From contig VTPC01091282.1 in the NCBI GenBank assembly GCA_011009095.1, positions 83,339 through 147,338 of the forward strand: DNA of 64,000 nucleotides. Direction: 5' to 3'. Below are positions 60,500 through 64,000 of this stretch, piece after piece. The notes under the pieces were generated by a model. The model did no database searches. It had not been told where the DNA came from and saw only the letters and a list, made by a program, of their open reading frames with translations. The first letter of the stretch is position 1, and every line of letters starts with the position of its first letter. Both the position numbers and the translations under genes were made by a program. Source of the stretch: Ignelater luminosus. Lineage: Eukaryota > Arthropoda > Insecta > Coleoptera > Elateridae.

Positions 60500-62960
60500 A
60501 GCACACCGGGGGGTATTTTGTTTGCCTGTGGTAGATGGTAGAGCGGCAACTTCTACTCATCTTGGTTGGAGTCCGTACTGCATATATTTTTATTTCCACT
60601 TTTGTCGATTTTGAGCTGTATGTTTTATCTCTCTTCAAGACATGTTTAGTTGCTGTATTTCCCTGGAAAAAATTTTTTTCCAGGTATCGTGTGGTCTACC
60701 TTTCTTCTGTTTCCCTCCTATGTTAAAATCTAGTGCCTGTCTAGTTAAGTTGTTGCGTGGTTTTCTTAATGTATGCCCACTCTACTCCCATTTTCTATGT
60801 CTAATTGTTATCTCTATTCTTTCTTTGTTTGATATCTCCCACAAGCTTAAGTTTATTATTTTATCGGGCCAGAATATTTGGTGGATTTTTCTTAGACATT
60901 TAATTAGTGAATGTTTGTAACATTCGTATACTTTGTTTATTTAATGTCCATGTTTCTGCGCCGTACAGTAGTACGCTCTTAACGTTGGTTTGGAATAAAC
61001 GTAATTTTGTTTTAACTGTAATATTTTTTTGATCTCCATATTTTGCTCAGCATATTATACGACTTTTGGGCTTGCTCTATTCTCCTTCTTATATTTCTTT
61101 GAGAGCCTTCCATTTTATCTACTACACTTCCTAAGTAACAGAATGTTTCAACCTCTTCAATAATTTTATGTTTTATGCTTATACTTTTTCCATCCTCTTC
61201 TCCATCTTTTAGAATCTTTGCCTTCTTCTCATTTATTCTAAAACTAACTTGCTCTGCTACTTCTTTGAGTCTCATTGTTTTTCTTTGCATCTGGTTTTTC
61301 TTTCTAGTTATTAGGCATATGTTGTCGCAAACTCAAGGTCTTCAAGTTTGCTAAATGTACCCCAACTTATTCTGTATATATTATTTCTTCTATTCTCCAT
61401 CACCCAGACTATGATGATTAGAAATAGAGTTGGTGATAAGACGCACCCTTGTTTAACTTCTGTGTTAATCATAATTTTTTCGGGCAGTTTCCCTGCATGT
61501 TCTACTTTTGCTGAAAAGTTTTCATACATAATTTTTATCATTCTTCTTATTTTTTATAGTAGTAGCTTCCTCGGAAGCCTGACTGGTTTTCCTTTAGTCT
61601 CTGGTTTACCAAAGGTTTCATTCTGTTTAATATTATTTTACACAATACTTTACTAGCCATTCACAGAAGGGTTATTGGTCTCGAGTTTTCGCATCGTGTG
61701 AAGTCTCCTTTTTTTGGAATACTTATAATTATATCTTGCGACAAATCCTGGTATCGTTTCCGTATTCCAGATTTTGTTCATGAAGATGTGTAGGATTTCT
61801 ATACCATACCATACTTTTACCATTCTTCATACTGTTAATTGCTTCCTGGATTTCCTTCATTGTAATTTCGTCTATGTTTAACGGCTCGCTTCTCTCCAGT
61901 TCACCTATATCTCTTGTTTCTTTCTTCTTGTATATTTCAGCAAAGTATTCTGTCCATCTTTTTATGATGTCGCCTTCGCTTTTGAGTATTTCTCCGTTTG
62001 CTCTCTGTATTTTATTAATTGGCTTGGTTCTACTTTATATCTCTTCTTTGGGCTGCTTTGTCTGCTTCTTCCAACAGGTTTCAAAATAGTTTCTTTTGTC
62101 TTTTCTTGCCCTCTTCTTTACTTCTCTGTTCTTATTCCAATATTTTCTATGTATTTGGTCTTTTTTGTTTCGTCTTCTGTATTCAACCATTTTTACTCTC
62201 TTCCTTTCTTCGATTGTAGTGTAGCGTTTGTTATTCATGGTTTTTGTTTTCCGACTTTGTGTCCAATTGTTTCTTTACTGCATCTTTGAGATGTTGCCAA
62301 ATATTCTTCCCTGTATACTCCTCTAGTATTTCTTCATTTTCTTTTAATTTGGCAACATGTTGTTGCTCTTCAAGCTTATTTTTATTTTGGTTCTACGAAG
62401 TTGATGGTCTGATCCTATATCTGCACCCCTCATCACTCATGTATCTTGTAAGGAGTTCCTCTATGTTTTTTTTAATCATTAGAATGGTCAGTTTGGTTTC
62501 TATAGATACCTCCAGGTGATATCTAAGTTGCTTTTTTCTTTTGCTTTATTTCGGATTTTGCGTTGTATACGCATCTCTTCTTTTGTTAGATCGTTGTTTA
62601 TATATACTTGTTCATGTTTAATGTTATTGTGTTTGAATAAGCTACCCGCAATAACTAAATTAATTGTCAAGCAGAATTTCCCCCATTCCGTGTTTCCCAT
62701 GATTTTTTCCTTGCCTTCATTGTCTTTATCCACTTTTGCATTTAGATTGCCCATTAATAATTTTAGTCCCTCGGTTGTTTTCGTTGTATAATCTCCCAGT
62801 TTTCTTGGAATTCCTCATAAAAGATATCTTTATAGTTTGATCGTCTTTATCATTTGTATGGCTATAGAGGTTTATAATAGTTATATTTCTGTATTTCTCT
62901 TTAAACCGTGCCCATATTATTCTTTCTGTTTTGCCTCCCCATTTCTGTAAGTTTTTTTTA
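60500..62960 (-). pseudogene. RTE-like LINE endonuclease-reverse transcriptase, degraded
   Basis: On the minus strand: MGNLNAKVDKDNEG and LVIAGSLFKHNNI (endonuclease, 62754 down), then a GADIGSDHQL-type endonuclease end near 62410. Basic linker (62238-62035) follows. Reverse transcriptase has VKQGCVLSPTLFLIIIVWVM (61541-61311), LEDLEFATTYA where the FADD active site should be, and EEVETFCYLGSVVDK with RRRIEQAQKSYNMLSKIWRS (61290-61012). The C-terminal region reaches about 60500. The two catalytic Asp are replaced by Thr, and stops are frequent. The clade call is tentative. Confidence 0.78.
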
Positions 62961-63299
62961 AATTGATGTATTTATCATAATAGCTACTACCTTTTCTTTT
63001 TTACGGTTTTGCTTTCACATCCTGAGTAGAATATTAGATTTCCATTTGCAAGTGTCATATCTTAATCTTGTACATTGTAATTTCGCTTGAGATTTATTTG
63101 GCTTTGCTTATTTCGGCCATTGTTTGGCTGTTCCAGCAGCCCAGACAGAGTTTAGATTTGTCTCCTATTATAATTTACTTGTTTTTTTTTGTAGCATATT
63201 CGATTCGTTGTTCTTGTTCGTTTTCTGTTTCACCACCTCTTTCTCTGTTTTTGTGTTGGTTTTATAGTGGTGTATTCTAGTAGTTTTTTGGAATTTTTT

Positions 63300-63480
63300 C
63301 TAGGATGCACTTGTCTTCGTTCCATTTCCATATTTGCCCTTGTATGGTAATCTTTTGGTATCCTGCTTTAACTTGGTTGCCTTGGTTTATTTCTTCTTTT
63401 GCTTTATTTCGGATTTCGCGTTGTATACGCATCTCTTCTTTTGTTAGATCGTTGTTTATATATACTTGTTCATGTTTAAT
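63300..63480 (-). pseudogene. LINE ORF1 C-terminal fragment
   Basis: Reads IKHEQVYINNDLTKEEMRIQ, REIRNKAKEEINQGNQVKAG, YQKITIQGQIWKWNEDK and a stop near 63290. I recognise this as the end of the small basic ORF1 found upstream of such LINE polymerases. The first 29 codons are duplicated downstream inside the endonuclease. Confidence 0.6.
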
Positions 63481-63705
63481 TAGCCTCAGTTTCTTTTTGT
63501 TTGCAGTATCTTGTTTTTATATTCCTTGCTTCCTGCTTTTACCATACATATTCTACGTATTTCCCAATTTATATGCCTCTTCTATTTTTGTTTCTTTGTA
63601 TAATTTGTATAATTACGGATGGCCCATTTAGGGGCCCCCTACAAGACGAGGCCCGAGGCGGACCGCCCCCTTCGCCCCCCCCTTAAGTACGCCAGTGTTG
63701 GTACA

Positions 63706-63912
63706 AAAATAATAAATTATTGATAAATGTAAGAATATGGATTTTCTAGAAAAAAAAACTAAATTAAACTACAGTTACAAAATTAATAATACTGATTTAG
63801 AATCTGTTGAGACTATTAAGAATCTAGGCGTTCTTTTTACAAAAAACTATTGTTTTAAAAATAATATACAAAAATGTGCCAAGGAAGGTTATAAAGGACT
63901 AGGGTGATAATT
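63706..63912 (+). pseudogene. Jockey-like LINE reverse transcriptase, 3' piece
   Basis: Continues the piece ending at 60130: CKNMDFLEKKTKLNYSYKIN, NTDLESVETIKNLGVLFTKN and NNIQKCAKEGYKGLG, then a stop. This matches the block after YADD in Jockey/CR1 reverse transcriptases (the KDLGVxxD motif). The frame and residue order agree with removal of the 3.57-kb insertion. The last 90 bases of the window are unassigned and may hold the rest of the LINE. Confidence 0.82.
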
Positions 63913-64000
63913 ATGTAACGGTGGAAATTTTAATATCAATACAACCTAATGTTTTACAAAACCTTTGTCATACAAAATCAGAATATGCTACAATTATCTG

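Larger units (their letters stand above)
60456..63602 (-). mobile_element. RTE-like LINE inserted in the hAT element
   Basis: The 12-mer ATTTGTATAATT flanks it at 60444-60455 and 63603-63614, a LINE-type target duplication. On the minus strand it ends in a simple GAGAAAGAGAGAGAG tail, usual for RTE-like LINEs, and carries ORF1-like, endonuclease, linker and reverse-transcriptase segments in order. The 5' end is probably truncated. Confidence 0.82.
60131..63697. mobile_element. hAT element with a perfect 8-bp target duplication, itself carrying a LINE
   Basis: Left end CAGTGGCATACCTGCACC and right end, read inwards, CACTGGCGTACTTAAGG. TTGGTACA is repeated exactly at 60123-60130 and 63698-63705, the 8-bp length expected of hAT. 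Removing the internal LINE (60456-63602 plus one direct repeat) leaves about 408 bp, a MITE-sized element with GC-rich GGGGGCC/GAGGCCCG boxes near both ends. Confidence 0.85.

Noticed and set aside
61348..63686. Several Ser/Phe/Leu-rich plus-strand frames
   Set aside because: Antisense of the RTE-like LINE; sense-strand motifs on the minus strand are clear.
1..64000. CRISPR arrays, operons, tRNA or rRNA genes
   Set aside because: None seen. Repeats are dispersed eukaryotic transposons and the gene structure is spliced.

Overview
This is nuclear DNA of an arthropod, almost certainly an insect. It is AT-rich, has spliceosomal introns with GT..AG ends, and is packed with insect-type transposable elements (mariner, piggyBac, hAT, Mag-like Gypsy, Jockey-like and RTE-like LINEs). 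A beetle or hemipteran with an expanded genome would fit, but nothing here fixes the order. No tRNA, rRNA, CRISPR array or bacterial gene was seen. A 68-base assembly gap lies in a (GA)n microsatellite at 17632-17699.

One host gene is visible, on the minus strand between 22804 (start codon) and 1424-1422 (stop codon): the FIP200/RB1CC1 (Atg17-like) scaffold of the Atg1/ULK1 autophagy-initiation complex. I resolve all 11 coding exons, with consistent splice sites and phases, giving about 1368 codons. An 8-T run at 2458-2465 (8 A on the coding strand) puts exon 9 out of frame. Eight introns are only 53-161 bp. The other two (13075-22122 and 3266-10917) exceed 7.6 kb and hold nearly all the repeats inside the gene. 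A 5' UTR intron acceptor lies just upstream of the start codon.

Intron 8 holds a 2.0-kb element with ~0.7-kb inverted arms that carry the start of a repeat-family Cys-rich protein, a ~1-kb element with long TIRs, a fold-back element and an ACAGGGTGTCC-type MITE. Intron 3 holds a purine-rich tract, the gapped microsatellite, a ~1.07-kb hAT-like element, a GC-rich CCNGA-type minisatellite and a pogo-like element.

From about 23 kb to the right end I see no host coding gene, only intergenic DNA and a graveyard of mobile elements. In order these are: a DUF4817-type transposase relic (25.9-27.5 kb); a piggyBac relic with a hAT MITE in its 5' region (28.0-30.1 kb); a 204-bp hAT MITE (33.2 kb); a mariner with intact termini (34235-35528); a second mariner (39931-41161) and a 53-bp solo end of the same family at 51131; a young Mag/Gypsy-type LTR retrotransposon with apparently identical LTRs and one nonsense codon (42654-47600); several MITEs (51-56 kb); a hAT transposase relic (54.4 kb); and a nested complex at 58.6-64 kb. 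In that complex a mariner relic is split by a MITE, and a Jockey-like LINE is split by a hAT element that is itself split by an RTE-like LINE. Each of the last two insertions is flanked by its own direct repeat.

I found no convincing new multi-gene system. The most informative points are the nested insertions with intact target-site duplications, the long-arm element at 5633-7654, the 87-bp in-frame duplication inside the RTE-like LINE, and the frameshift plus extra C-terminal tail of the FIP200 gene.
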